This document shows, one piece after another, positions 8,017 to 16,321 of a stretch of DNA of 64,000 nt. Numbering within the stretch: position 1 is the stretch's first letter; every line of letters starts with the position of its first letter. The stretch spans positions 124,001 to 188,000 of the forward strand of contig JAZJXO010000005.1 of assembly GCA_040390855.1 (NCBI GenBank), read 5' to 3'. Origin of the DNA: Parvibaculum sp040390855 (GTDB taxonomy: Bacteria; Pseudomonadota; Alphaproteobacteria; Parvibaculales; Parvibaculaceae). The translations under genes and the position numbers were made by a program. The notes beneath the pieces were generated by a model. The model did no database searches and had not been told where the DNA came from. It saw nothing but the letters and a program-made list of their open reading frames with translations.

Positions 8017-10698
8017 ATGACGACGAAATGGGTCTATTCCTTCGGTGACGGCAAGGCGGAGGGCGCGGCGTCGATGCGCAATCTGTTGGGCGGCAAGGGG
8101 GCGAACCTTGCCGAGATGTCCAATCTCGGTCTGCCTGTCCCCCCGGGCTTTACCATCACGACCGAGCTTTGCACGGCTTACTATGACAATGATCGTCAGT
8201 ACCCTGCCGATCTCGCAGGTCAGGTCGCTGCGGCGCTTGCCTCGATCGGCAAGACAGTCGGCGCGACATTCGGCGACAAGGTGAACCCGCTGCTCGTTTC
8301 GGTCCGCTCCGGCGCCCGCGCCTCGATGCCTGGCATGATGGATACGGTACTGAACCTAGGCTTGAACGACGAGACAGTGCAGGGCCTTGCCACCCGCGCC
8401 AAGGACGAGCGTTTCGCCTTCGACAGCTATCGCCGCTTCATCCAGATGTATTCCGACGTGGTGCTGGGCGTGGACCATCATCATTTCGAAGAAGTGCTTG
8501 AATACTATAAAGAAGAGCACGAACTGAACCTCGACACCGAGTTGAAGGCCGATGACTGGCGCGATCTCATTGGTCGCTACAAGGCCATCGTGCTGGAAGA
8601 ATTGGGCAAGCCATTTCCGCAAGATGTGAACGAGCAGCTTTGGGGCGCGATCAGCGCTGTCTTCGGCTCGTGGCGCAACCAGCGCGCGGAAACCTATCGC
8701 CGCCTGCACAACATTCCCGAAAGCTGGGGCACCGCCGTCAACGTGCAGGCCATGGTCTTCGGCAATATGGGCGAGACGTCGGCGACGGGCGTGGCTTTCA
8801 CGCGCAATCCTTCGACGGGTGAAAACGCAATCTATGGCGAGTTTCTTGTGAACGCGCAGGGCGAAGACGTGGTGGCCGGTATCCGCACGCCGCAATCGCT
8901 GACGAAGGTGGCGCGTCTCGCCGCGAGCGACAAGCTGCCGTCGATGGAAGAGGCCATGCCCGTCGTTTATGCCGAGTTGCTGGCAAACTTTGGTCGCCTC
9001 GAAAAACACTATGCCGACATGCAGGACGTCGAGTTCACCGTGCAGAACGGCAAGCTCTGGATGCTCCAGACGCGCGCAGGTAAGCGCACGGCGAAAGCGG
9101 CGCTGAAGATTGCCGTGGAAATGGCCGCTGAAGGGCTCATCACGGAGAAGCAGGCGGTGCTGCGCGTGGACCCCGCCTCGCTTGACCAGTTGCTTCATCC
9201 GACACTTGACCCTGATGCTGCGCGCGAAGTCATCGCGTCGGGCCTTCCGGCCTCGCCGGGTGCCGCATCCGGCGAAGTGGTGTTCTCGTCGGATGAGGCC
9301 GCCGCCGCCAAAGGCGAAGGGCGCAATGTGATCCTCGTGCGTATCGAAACCTCGCCTGAAGACATTCACGGGATGCATTCGGCTGTTGCGATCCTCACGA
9401 CACGCGGCGGCATGACGAGCCATGCGGCTGTAGTCGCGCGCGGCATGGGACGCCCTTGCGTCTCCGGCGTCGGCTCGATCCGTATCGACTACAAGGCCGA
9501 GCATTTCACCGTGATGGGCCAGACGGTCAAAAAGGGCGACATCATCACGGTGGACGGCTCGACCGGTCAGGTCATCAAGGGCGAAGTGCCGATGCTCCAG
9601 CCGGAACTGTCGGGCGATTTTGCCAAGCTCATGGGCTGGGCCGACAGCCACCGCCGTATGAAAGTGCGCACCAATGCCGAAACGCCGCTCGACGCCGCCA
9701 CGGCGCGCAAATTCGGCGCGGAAGGCATTGGCCTCTGCCGCACAGAACATATGTTCTTTGACGAAACCCGCATTGTCGCCGTCCGCCAGATGATCCTGGC
9801 CGATGACGAGGCGGGCCGTCGCGCGCCTTTGGCCAAAATCCTGCCGATGCAGCGTGACGATTTCCGCCAGTTATTCGTCATTATGAAGGGCCTGCCGGTC
9901 ACGATCCGCCTGCTCGATCCCCCGCTGCATGAATTCCTGCCTAAAACGCCCGAAGAGATTGATCTGGTGGCTCAGGCGACCGGCATCGAGGCGGGCAAGC
10001 TCGCCCGCCGTGTCTCGGACCTCCACGAGTTCAACCCCATGCTCGGTCATCGCGGCTGTCGTTTGGGGATCACCTACCCCGAAATCTACGAAATGCAGGC
10101 CCGCGCCATCTTTGAAGCCGCCCTTGAGGCCGCCAAAGAGACGGGAGAAGCTGTGATCCCCGAAATTATGATCCCGCTCGTCGCGATGAAAGCCGAGCTT
10201 GATATGTTGAAAGCGAAGATCGTGGCGGTGGCCAAGGCGGTCGAACAGGAGCAGGGCGCGAAGCTCAGCTATCAGATCGGCACCATGATCGAGCTGCCCC
10301 GCGCAGCGCTTCTGGCCCGCCAGATCGCCGAATCGGCTGAGTTTTTCTCCTTTGGTACCAATGACTTAACGCAGACGACCTATGGTATCAGCCGTGACGA
10401 CGCGGCCAATTTCATCAATGACTATATCTCCAAGAAAGTGATCTCGCAGGACCCATTCGTGTCATTGGACACCGAAGGCGTGGGCGAATTGGTCCGCATC
10501 GCCGCCGAGCGGGGCCGCATCACGCGCCCCGACATCAAGCTCGGCATTTGCGGCGAGCATGGCGGCGACCCGGCTTCCATCGCCTTTTGCGAGGAAGTAG
10601 GGCTTACCTATGTCTCCTGTTCGCCTTACCGCGTGCCGATTGCGCGTCTGGCCGCTGCCCAGTCGGCCCTGTCGGTCAATACCGAACGCGACGTCTGA
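8017..10698 (+). CDS. ppdK: Pyruvate, phosphate dikinase
   Basis: Cytoplasmic PPDK, which interconverts pyruvate + ATP + Pi and PEP + AMP + PPi. At 893 residues it has the normal length. The N-terminal ATP-grasp domain starts with YSFGDG and LLGGKGANLAEM. The phospho-carrier His is His469 in GGMTSHAAVVARG. The C-terminal TIM barrel has the PEP/pyruvate site, with FGTNDLTQTTYG and the catalytic Cys845 in LGICGEHGGDP. Start ATG 8017 has AGAGGCGAGAAC upstream; the frame stays open upstream to 7933 but overlaps glyS. A strong terminator follows. The glyS-ppdK order is common in Alphaproteobacteria. Confidence 0.96.
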   Translation: MTTKWVYSFGDGKAEGAASMRNLLGGKGANLAEMSNLGLPVPPGFTITTELCTAYYDNDRQYPADLAGQVAAALASIGKTVGATFGDKVNPLLVSVRSGARASMPGMMDTVLNLGLNDETVQGLATRAKDERFAFDSYRRFIQMYSDVVLGVDHHHFEEVLEYYKEEHELNLDTELKADDWRDLIGRYKAIVLEELGKPFPQDVNEQLWGAISAVFGSWRNQRAETYRRLHNIPESWGTAVNVQAMVFGNMGETSATGVAFTRNPSTGENAIYGEFLVNAQGEDVVAGIRTPQSLTKVARLAASDKLPSMEEAMPVVYAELLANFGRLEKHYADMQDVEFTVQNGKLWMLQTRAGKRTAKAALKIAVEMAAEGLITEKQAVLRVDPASLDQLLHPTLDPDAAREVIASGLPASPGAASGEVVFSSDEAAAAKGEGRNVILVRIETSPEDIHGMHSAVAILTTRGGMTSHAAVVARGMGRPCVSGVGSIRIDYKAEHFTVMGQTVKKGDIITVDGSTGQVIKGEVPMLQPELSGDFAKLMGWADSHRRMKVRTNAETPLDAATARKFGAEGIGLCRTEHMFFDETRIVAVRQMILADDEAGRRAPLAKILPMQRDDFRQLFVIMKGLPVTIRLLDPPLHEFLPKTPEEIDLVAQATGIEAGKLARRVSDLHEFNPMLGHRGCRLGITYPEIYEMQARAIFEAALEAAKETGEAVIPEIMIPLVAMKAELDMLKAKIVAVAKAVEQEQGAKLSYQIGTMIELPRAALLARQIAESAEFFSFGTNDLTQTTYGISRDDAANFINDYISKKVISQDPFVSLDTEGVGELVRIAAERGRITRPDIKLGICGEHGGDPASIAFCEEVGLTYVSCSPYRVPIARLAAAQSALSVNTERDV

Positions 10699-10724
10699 GG
10701 CGCTGAATTTCCCGAAAACACCTG

Positions 10725-10751
10725 AAAAGGGGCCTTTTACGGCCCCTTTTT
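10725..10751 (+). terminator. Rho-independent terminator after ppdK
   Basis: Stem AAAAGGGGCC (10725-10734), loop TTTTAC, stem GGCCCCTTTT (10741-10750), running into a T-run. This is a textbook intrinsic terminator 26 nt after the ppdK stop. Confidence 0.88.
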
Positions 10752-10886
10752 GCTGTCTGGATTAACCAAACAGGGGGCGGTTTTAACCATGACGGGGGAG
10801 GTCGGCAGAGGACCAAAACGGGGGTGACGGGGAGACTGAATCACGTCCGATTTGACATGAATCCGTCAACAGAGTTTCTGTATTTA

Positions 10887-10944
10887 ATCTTTATACAGAT
10901 TATTTTTAGAAAACAAACATCAAATACATGATCTGTATACAGAT
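10887..10944. promoter_or_regulatory. Paired 14-bp operator-like palindromes
   Basis: ATCTTTATACAGAT at 10887-10900 and the perfect palindrome ATCTGTATACAGAT at 10931-10944 match at 13 of 14 positions and are spaced 44 bp start to start. The symmetric GTATAC core resembles operators of FadR-type GntR regulators, but no such regulator gene is in the window. A further GTATAC core lies at 11108-11113. Confidence 0.4.
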
Positions 10945-10984
10945 TATATAACCTCGACACAAAAGCGGGGATAAAGTTTCACTA

Positions 10985-11004
10985 AAATGAGCGATGACTC
11001 ATTT
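10985..11004. repeat. Inverted repeat AAATGAG/CTCATTT
   Basis: Perfect 7-bp arms AAATGAG (10985-10991) and CTCATTT (10998-11004) around a 6-nt spacer, in the AT-rich region upstream of the cell wall hydrolase gene. It could be an operator or a small hairpin; nothing distinguishes the two. Confidence 0.3.
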
Positions 11005-11496
11005 GTGCGGAATCAAATGATCGCTGGGGCATCGGCATCTTTTCGCCACAATGTATGATGGGGTGCATTATTCATTCTATCGCGGCGCAATATGTAAAAT
11101 TGAATCGGTATACATCCGAATGCATAAACTGCGACGATTCCGCACAATGTATTCAGGAAAATCGCAGCGTTTCTGCCAATTTTTTTCGAGGTGTTAACGG
11201 TAAAAAATGAGGCAAATCAACATCATTTCGATTTGGCAAATATTATGGGTCAACAAATCATTGTCGCTTCAAAAATCCTGTGCTACTTCCGGCATCAGTT
11301 AATGAATGTGTGAATGCCCAGGTGTCGGGAAAGGCATCGGGCTCCTGCACGAACAGCAGAGCTGTGACGCAGTGCTTCGTAAGGCTCCTCAAAGTTGGGG
11401 GGCACCCTTCGAGAGAGGGGATCAGGTGAACCCGCGATAAGGCGTGGGGCACTCCGAGGACTGAGAGAACAACTAGAGCGGTCGGATTGGAGAACG

Positions 11497-12267
11497 ATGC
11501 GTAGACTTTTAGAATGGCTCGATGTGAGCCATATCATTTCTGGCACGGCACATGTCGCGGTTGGTTTATTTTGCCTTACCGCGGTCGGCGGCGTTCTGGC
11601 TGCCAACCTCACAAAAAGTTCCGCGCTCGCCACACCGGTTGTTGCCTCTGCTGCGGCGCCCGCGAGTGCTGTCGCGTTGAAAATCGACCTCGGCGAAAAT
11701 GCCATGCGCGCGGCGGCTTATACGCTGCCGACGAATGTGTCGAATAGCGGTGCTCTCATGGTCTCGGCTGTGTTTCGCGCGGATGACCGGATGATCCTGC
11801 AAGAGTCGGTTGTGAAACCGTCGATTGAAATCAAGCTGTCCGACCTTGAGCGCGAGCGCCGCTGCCTAGTTGAAGGCATCTATTATGAAGCACGCGGCGA
11901 ACGCGCGGCAGGTCAGCGCGCTGTTGCTGAAGTCGTGCTTAATCGCGTCGTGTCCGGCCGCTATCCCGATACGATCTGTGGCGTGGTCTATCAGGGCGTA
12001 AAGTCCGGTCAGTGCCAGTTCTCGTTCGCTTGCACCAATGTGATGACGAAGCCGCGCGACATGACGGCATGGCGCAAGGCGCAGCGCATGGCGCATTATG
12101 TGCTGTCGGGAAAACTCCGCAGCTCTATCGGTGCGGCGACCTTTTATCACGCGTCTTATGTGAGCCCTTATTGGGCCCCGCATATGGTTGAAGTCGCCAA
12201 GATCGGCCAGCATGTGTTCTATCGCAGCACGGCGGACAAGGTGGCAGGCGCTGATCCCGAAAGCTGA
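11497..12267 (+). CDS. SleB-type cell wall hydrolase, membrane anchored
   Basis: A 256-residue protein with one N-terminal transmembrane segment (about residues 13-36) and a C-terminal Hydrolase_2 (SleB/CwlJ) domain. The signature is CLVEGIYYEARGE, with Glu126 and Glu135 as the likely catalytic-site acidic residues, followed by AEVVLNRVVSGRYPDTICGV and QFSFAC. The family cleaves peptidoglycan, probably as lytic transglycosylases, and in non-sporulating Alphaproteobacteria acts in envelope remodelling. The ATG at 11497 has GGAGAACG immediately upstream; the open frame continues back to 11395 without family-like sequence. It is monocistronic, with a long AT-rich upstream region and its own terminator. 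Confidence 0.85.
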   Translation: MRRLLEWLDVSHIISGTAHVAVGLFCLTAVGGVLAANLTKSSALATPVVASAAAPASAVALKIDLGENAMRAAAYTLPTNVSNSGALMVSAVFRADDRMILQESVVKPSIEIKLSDLERERRCLVEGIYYEARGERAAGQRAVAEVVLNRVVSGRYPDTICGVVYQGVKSGQCQFSFACTNVMTKPRDMTAWRKAQRMAHYVLSGKLRSSIGAATFYHASYVSPYWAPHMVEVAKIGQHVFYRSTADKVAGADPES

Positions 12268-12299
12268 TCAGAGATCACAAGACATAAAGTAATGAGTAG

Positions 12300-12326
12300 A
12301 CGGAATCCGATGGGTTCCGTTTTTTC
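12300..12326 (+). terminator. Terminator after cell wall hydrolase
   Basis: Hairpin CGGAATCC / GGTTCCG (one bulged T) followed by a run of six to seven T, about 35 nt after the hydrolase stop. Confidence 0.65.
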
Positions 12327-12423
12327 TTGAGCGCTCGGGCGAAATTAATTTCCGCGAGCTTGCTCCCTTCTTCTTCAATCGCCTTTGTGAGAGGACCTGT
12401 CGTGCGGGTTGAGCGGAAGGTCG

Positions 12424-13296
12424 TTAACTGGTGGTCAGCGCGTCGAAATCGAGGCCGAGATCGAGGCAGGGGGCGGAGTGGGTGATCCAGCCGCAAGAGA
12501 TGAGATCGACGCCGGTTGCGGCGATGGCAGCGGCGGTCTCGGCTGTCACGCGGCCCGAGGCCTCGGTGATGGCGCGACCGGCGACGATGGCGACGGCGCG
12601 GCGCAGCGTGTCGGGCGACATGTTGTCCAGCAGCACGACTTCGCAGCCGATGGACATAACCTCTTCGAGCTGGTCGAGTGTGTCGACTTCGACTTCGATC
12701 TTGACCATGTGACCGGCACGGGCGCGGGCCCGCGTGATCGCGTTTTTGACGCCGCCTGCCACCGCGATGTGATTGTCTTTGATCAGCACGGCATCATCGA
12801 GGCCGAAGCGGTGGTTCATGCCGCCGCCCGCCCGCACCGCGTATTTTTCCAGTGCGCGAAGGCCTGGCGTGGTCTTGCGTGTGCAACAGATGCGGGCCTT
12901 TGTGCCTTGGACCACGCGAACAAGTTCGCGCGTGGACGTGGCGATGCCTGACAGATGCCCCATGAAGTTGAGGGCCACGCGTTCTCCTGTGATAATCGCC
13001 CGCGCATTGCCTTCGATAGCAGCGACAATATCGCCGGGCAGGACATCCGAGCCGTCGGGCCTTTCGACGGCGACACGAAGGTTCGGGTCCATCAGACGAA
13101 AGGACGTGCGGGCGCAGTCGAGCCCTGCGATGCGACCGTCTTCGCGCGCGCGGATGACGACGCGGGCTTTGGCGGAAGCAGGAATTGTCGCTTCGGTTGT
13201 GATGTCACCGGCGCATCCGAGATCTTCGACAAGCGCGGCGCGGACCGCCGGTTCGATCAGAAGCGGCGAAAGCGGCTCAAGGTCGGGAAGTGTCAT
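12424..13296 (-). CDS. nadC: Nicotinate-nucleotide pyrophosphorylase (carboxylating)
   Basis: Quinolinate phosphoribosyltransferase, which converts quinolinate and PRPP to nicotinate mononucleotide, CO2 and PPi: the third step of de novo NAD synthesis. It has 290 residues, normal for NadC. Recognisable segments are ALNFMGHLSGIAT, CTRKTTPGLRALEKYAV (PRPP/quinolinate binding), GGGMNHRFGLDDAVLIKDNH, EVEVDTLDQ and VLLDNMSP. The start codon overlaps the nadB stop (13293-13296), and it is the last gene of nadA-nadB-nadC. Its 3' end faces the cell wall hydrolase gene about 150 nt away. Confidence 0.96.
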   Translation of the reverse strand: MTLPDLEPLSPLLIEPAVRAALVEDLGCAGDITTEATIPASAKARVVIRAREDGRIAGLDCARTSFRLMDPNLRVAVERPDGSDVLPGDIVAAIEGNARAIITGERVALNFMGHLSGIATSTRELVRVVQGTKARICCTRKTTPGLRALEKYAVRAGGGMNHRFGLDDAVLIKDNHIAVAGGVKNAITRARARAGHMVKIEVEVDTLDQLEEVMSIGCEVVLLDNMSPDTLRRAVAIVAGRAITEASGRVTAETAAAIAATGVDLISCGWITHSAPCLDLGLDFDALTTS

Positions 13297-14876
13297 GCGC
13301 AGGAGCCTTTTTGCGTCGTCGTGATCGTTGCCTCATGCGCAATTCTGTTCGCATCTTCCAGCGTCATAAAGGTGCGGTGACGCCATGTCTCGCGCGGCTC
13401 CGGGTAGTCGCTGCGGAAATGCCCGCCGCGGCTTTCTTCGCGCGCCAATGCGCCCGCTGCGATGAGCTTGGCGGTGGTGACAAGATTGGAAAAAAGATTT
13501 TTTTCGCCGACCGTCACTTCAAGTTTTGTCAAAGTGCAGAGCGCATCGACCATCGCATCACGGTTGCGGATGACGCCGACATTGGCCGTCATCATCTGGC
13601 GAAGCTGCATGACGAGAAGTGGCGAGACAGGCATGGAAGGATCAAGCGCCGGAGCGGGCACATCGGCATTCACATCTTTCAATGCAACGTGCGAAATATC
13701 ATCCGCGATGCGTGCGCCATAGACGACGGCTTCGAGCAGCGAGTTCGACGCCAGACGGTTTGCGCCATGCGCACCGGTTGACGAGACTTCGCCGCAGGCC
13801 CAGAGACCTTTGAGCGATGTGCGTCCCTGCTCGTCTACCTTGATGCCGCCCATATGGTAATGCGCGGCGGGCGCGACGGGGATCGGATTGGTGACGGGAT
13901 CAATGCCCATGCTGACGCAATTCTCGTAAACCGTCGGGAAGGCTTCCGGCAGTCGTGAGCCAAGCACACCCCGTGTGTCGAGAAAGACGGAACGGCCCGC
14001 AGCAATTTCGCGGTAGATAGACCGAGCGACAACATCGCGCGGAGCGAGTTCAGCGTCGGGATGGACGGCAGGCATGAAGCGGCGACCTAGTCCGTCGATA
14101 AGGATTGCGCCTTCACCGCGCAGCGCTTCTGTCACCAGTGGCGCGGGATCGCGTGTGCCCGCAACCGCGGTCGGATGAAATTGCACAAATTCGGGATCGG
14201 CGATGACGGCACCGGCACGCGCGGCCATGGCGATGCCCTGACCTTGTGCCTGCACAGGGTTTGTCGTGACGCTGAAAAGCTGGCCTGAGCCGCCGGAGGC
14301 AAGCACGGTCGCACGGGCTGTCACAGAAATTACTTTGCCGCTGACGTCATGGGCATGAACACCGGCGACGCGGTCGCCTTGTTTGATGAGTTCGAAGGCT
14401 GAAAACCCCTCAATGACTTTGATCGACGGCGTCGCGCGCACGGCGGCGACAAGGGCCTCCATGATGGCACGTCCTGCGCGGTCGCCTTTGACACGGACGA
14501 TGCGGCGATGGCTGTGCGCGGCTTCGCGGCCAAGCGAAAATTTGCCTTCAAGGTCGCGGTCGAAGGGTACGCCGAGGCGTAACAGATCACCGATGCGCTC
14601 GCCCGCTTCTCCGGCCATGCGCAGCATGACGGCTTCGTCCACGATGCCAGCGCCCGCGGCCACGGTGTCGGCTGTATGTGACGCGGCGGTGTCGCCTTCA
14701 TCGACGCTGGCAGCCACACCGCCTTGCGCCCAGGCGCTTGATGCCCCGTCGCCGATGGGAGCCGCAGCCAAGACAGTGACGACACGCGGCGCGAGCTTGA
14801 GCGCCGTGAACAGACCGGCAAGACCTGCTCCGACGATGAGCACGTCACCGGCATCAATGATTTGGCGTTGAGACAT
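13293..14876 (-). CDS. nadB: L-aspartate oxidase
   Basis: Flavoenzyme that oxidises L-aspartate to iminoaspartate, the first step of bacterial de novo NAD synthesis. It has 527 residues with an N-terminal FAD-binding motif (VGAGLAGLFTAL), the succinate-dehydrogenase-like segments SSAWAQGGVAAS, HSHRRIVRV, VQFHPTAV and LITEALRGEGA-type sequence, and the late motif GANRLASNSLLEAVVYG. The gene starts 23 nt after the nadA stop and overlaps nadC by 4 nt, so all three enzymes are made from one transcript. No missing catalytic segment was noticed. Confidence 0.96.
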   Translation of the reverse strand: MSQRQIIDAGDVLIVGAGLAGLFTALKLAPRVVTVLAAAPIGDGASSAWAQGGVAASVDEGDTAASHTADTVAAGAGIVDEAVMLRMAGEAGERIGDLLRLGVPFDRDLEGKFSLGREAAHSHRRIVRVKGDRAGRAIMEALVAAVRATPSIKVIEGFSAFELIKQGDRVAGVHAHDVSGKVISVTARATVLASGGSGQLFSVTTNPVQAQGQGIAMAARAGAVIADPEFVQFHPTAVAGTRDPAPLVTEALRGEGAILIDGLGRRFMPAVHPDAELAPRDVVARSIYREIAAGRSVFLDTRGVLGSRLPEAFPTVYENCVSMGIDPVTNPIPVAPAAHYHMGGIKVDEQGRTSLKGLWACGEVSSTGAHGANRLASNSLLEAVVYGARIADDISHVALKDVNADVPAPALDPSMPVSPLLVMQLRQMMTANVGVIRNRDAMVDALCTLTKLEVTVGEKNLFSNLVTTAKLIAAGALAREESRGGHFRSDYPEPRETWRHRTFMTLEDANRIAHEATITTTQKGSCA

Positions 14877-14899
14877 GGAAGCCTCTTGAAACTTGTTCG

Positions 14900-15976
14900 T
14901 CAGTTCTTGAGATTGATCATCCGCTCGACGGCGAGACGCGCACGGTCTGCGATCAGCGGATCTACGGTCACTTCCTCACGCATATAGACGAGGCTGTCGA
15001 GAATGTTGCGCAGCGAGATGCGCTTCATATGCGGGCAGAGATTGCAGGGGCGCACGAACTCGACATCAGGGTTTTCAACGGCGACGTTGTCGCTCATCGA
15101 GCATTCCGTCACCATGACGACACGGGCGGGCTTGTTCTTCTTCACCCAGTCGATCATGCCGCTGGTCGAGCCTGAAAAGTCGGCTTCTGCGACAACGGCG
15201 GGCGGACATTCGGGATGTGCGATGATGACGATGTTCGGGTCGTCCTTGCGGTACTGGCGCAATTCTTCGGGCGTGAAGCGCTCATGCACTTCGCAATGAC
15301 CTTTCCATGCAATGACTTTTACATCTGTCTGCTTGGCAATGTTTTGCGCGAGATACTCGTCGGGTATGCAGAGCACACGGTCAACGCCGAAGCTTTCGAC
15401 GATTTTAAGTGCGTTGGACGATGTGCAGCAAATGTCGCTCTCGGCTTTCACCTCGGCGGACGTATTCACATAAGTGATGATTGGCACGCCGGGATAGGTT
15501 TCGCGCAACAGGCGCACGTCGGCTCCCGTGATGGAGTCCGCCAGAGAGCAACCGGCTTTGACGTCGGGGATCAACACGGTCTTTTGCGGGTTCAGCAGTT
15601 TTGAAGTTTCGGCCATGAAGTGCACGCCGCACTGGATGATCGTGCTGGCTTCCACCTTGGTGGCTTCTTTCGCAAGCTGGAGGCTGTCGCCCGCAATGTC
15701 GGCAACGCAATGGAATATTTCCGGCGTCTGATAATTATGCGCGAGGATGACGGCGTCGCGCTCTTTCTTCAGGTGGTTGATCGCGTGGATATAGGGCGCG
15801 AAGAAGGGCCATTCGATCGACGGCACCACGTTCTTCACTTTTTCGTAAAGCGGGGCCATCTCTTTGGCGAGACCGGGCGTGTATTCAAGCTCCGGCATAT
15901 CGACCGGTTTGAACACGCGTGCTTTCGGCTTTGCGAGCGTCGTTGTTTCGCGCTTCAGTTCGCCTGCCATTGCCAT
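14900..15976 (-). CDS. nadA: Quinolinate synthase
   Basis: [4Fe-4S] enzyme that condenses iminoaspartate with dihydroxyacetone phosphate to form quinolinate. It has 358 residues. The cluster ligands are expected at Cys116 (IIQCGVHFMAE), Cys183 or Cys184 (DICCTSSNA) and the Cys311-x2-Cys314 pair (RPCNLCPHMK). The substrate-binding segments AHNYQTPEIF and GDSLQLA are intact. The ATG at 15976 has an AGGAG site, and a palindromic operator ends only 18 nt upstream, so repression at the promoter or transcription start is likely. First gene of nadABC. Confidence 0.96.
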   Translation of the reverse strand: MAMAGELKRETTTLAKPKARVFKPVDMPELEYTPGLAKEMAPLYEKVKNVVPSIEWPFFAPYIHAINHLKKERDAVILAHNYQTPEIFHCVADIAGDSLQLAKEATKVEASTIIQCGVHFMAETSKLLNPQKTVLIPDVKAGCSLADSITGADVRLLRETYPGVPIITYVNTSAEVKAESDICCTSSNALKIVESFGVDRVLCIPDEYLAQNIAKQTDVKVIAWKGHCEVHERFTPEELRQYRKDDPNIVIIAHPECPPAVVAEADFSGSTSGMIDWVKKNKPARVVMVTECSMSDNVAVENPDVEFVRPCNLCPHMKRISLRNILDSLVYMREEVTVDPLIADRARLAVERMINLKN

Positions 15977-15993
15977 CTTCTCGTCTCCTAATA

Positions 15994-16010
15994 ATGCTCA
16001 ACTTGAGCAT
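15994..16010. promoter_or_regulatory. Proximal nadA operator (probable NadQ site)
   Basis: ATGCTCAA-C-TTGAGCAT is a perfect 17-bp palindrome with a single central base, 18 nt upstream of the nadA start codon. The gene for the presumed NAD repressor NadQ ends 312 nt further upstream. Assignment to NadQ is inferred from position and symmetry. Confidence 0.7.
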
Positions 16011-16067
16011 ATTATCGGGACCAAAAACACCGACACCTCCAACGAGGGTCGGCCTCCATTGAGAGAT

Positions 16068-16084
16068 ATGCTATGCTTGAGCAT
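16068..16084. promoter_or_regulatory. Distal nadA operator (probable NadQ site)
   Basis: ATGCTATGCTTGAGCAT is identical to the proximal operator at 14 of 17 positions, keeping the outer ATGCT and AGCAT arms and the whole CTTGAGCAT half. It lies exactly 74 bp from the proximal site, close to seven DNA turns, so two repressor dimers would sit on the same helix face. Confidence 0.6.
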
Positions 16085-16168
16085 TATCAAGCGTCAACCA
16101 CGAATATGAAGATGCGACGACAGGCCATAGGGGACTTCCGGAGCTTGACGCAAGGGAATGAGCCATTC

Positions 16169-16197
16169 TTTTGACCAGCTAACTAGACCGGTCAAAA
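16169..16197. repeat. Inverted repeat before antitoxin relic
   Basis: Perfect arms TTTTGACC (16169-16176) and GGTCAAAA (16190-16197) with a 13-nt spacer; the right arm lies in GACCGGTC. It ends 5 nt before the relic's ATG, where the autoregulatory operator of a toxin-antitoxin operon would be expected. Confidence 0.4.
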
Positions 16198-16202
16198 AAA
16201 TC

Positions 16203-16321
16203 ATGTCTGAATTTCAAGTCTCCGAAGCCAACGCCACATTTTCAGCCCTCCTCGGTGCCGTCGAGCGGGGAGGGACAATTCCGATCACGCGGCATGGTCC
16301 GATCACGCGGCATGGGATGTC
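16203..16321 (+). pseudogene. Degraded Phd/YefM-type antitoxin
   Basis: Reading from the ATG at 16203, the first ~30 residues look like a Phd/YefM antitoxin DNA-binding domain: VSEANATFSALL, then AVERGG and ITRHG. Such antitoxins continue with a GKPVARL-like segment and a toxin-binding tail. Here an 18-nt tandem duplication repeats ITRHGP and the similarity stops just where the convergent nadQ gene ends (16322). The frame continues to 16508 only as antisense of nadQ. No partner toxin is visible on either side. An in-frame ATG at 16158 would add an unlikely 15-residue extension. I read this as a relic of a lost type II toxin-antitoxin locus. Confidence 0.6.
16280..16315 (+). repeat. Perfect 18-nt tandem duplication
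   Basis: TCCGATCACGCGGCATGG occurs at 16280-16297 and again at 16298-16315. The unit is six codons long, so it does not shift the antitoxin-like frame. It probably arose by replication slippage. Confidence 0.85.

Larger units (their letters stand above)
10752..11496. other. 745-bp AT-rich non-coding region before the cell wall hydrolase gene
   Basis: No convincing gene on either strand. The first ~90 bases hold several G5/G4 runs. From about 10860 to 11290 the base composition drops well below the surrounding GC level and holds several palindromes with a GTATAC core (10887, 10931, 11108). The last ~190 bases (11300-11490) are GC-richer and contain small hairpins such as CCCTTCGAGAGAGGG. They may be a long structured 5' leader of the hydrolase gene. 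I could not match the leader to a known riboswitch or small RNA. Confidence 0.5.

Noticed and set aside
8356..9750. 464-codon minus-strand open frame inside ppdK
   Set aside because: Antisense of conserved PPDK sequence, with no ribosome site and no recognisable product.
10773..10832. G-quadruplex from four G4-5 tracts
   Set aside because: Loops between the tracts are far too long for a stable quadruplex in most cases.
10931..10944. LexA (SOS) box in CTGTATACAG
   Set aside because: The E. coli LexA box needs CTG-N10-CAG, and alphaproteobacterial LexA uses a GTTC-N7-GTTC type site; the spacing here fits neither.
12275..12496. Possible 73-residue minus-strand protein next to nadC
   Set aside because: It overlaps the end of nadC and a terminator and has no coding features.
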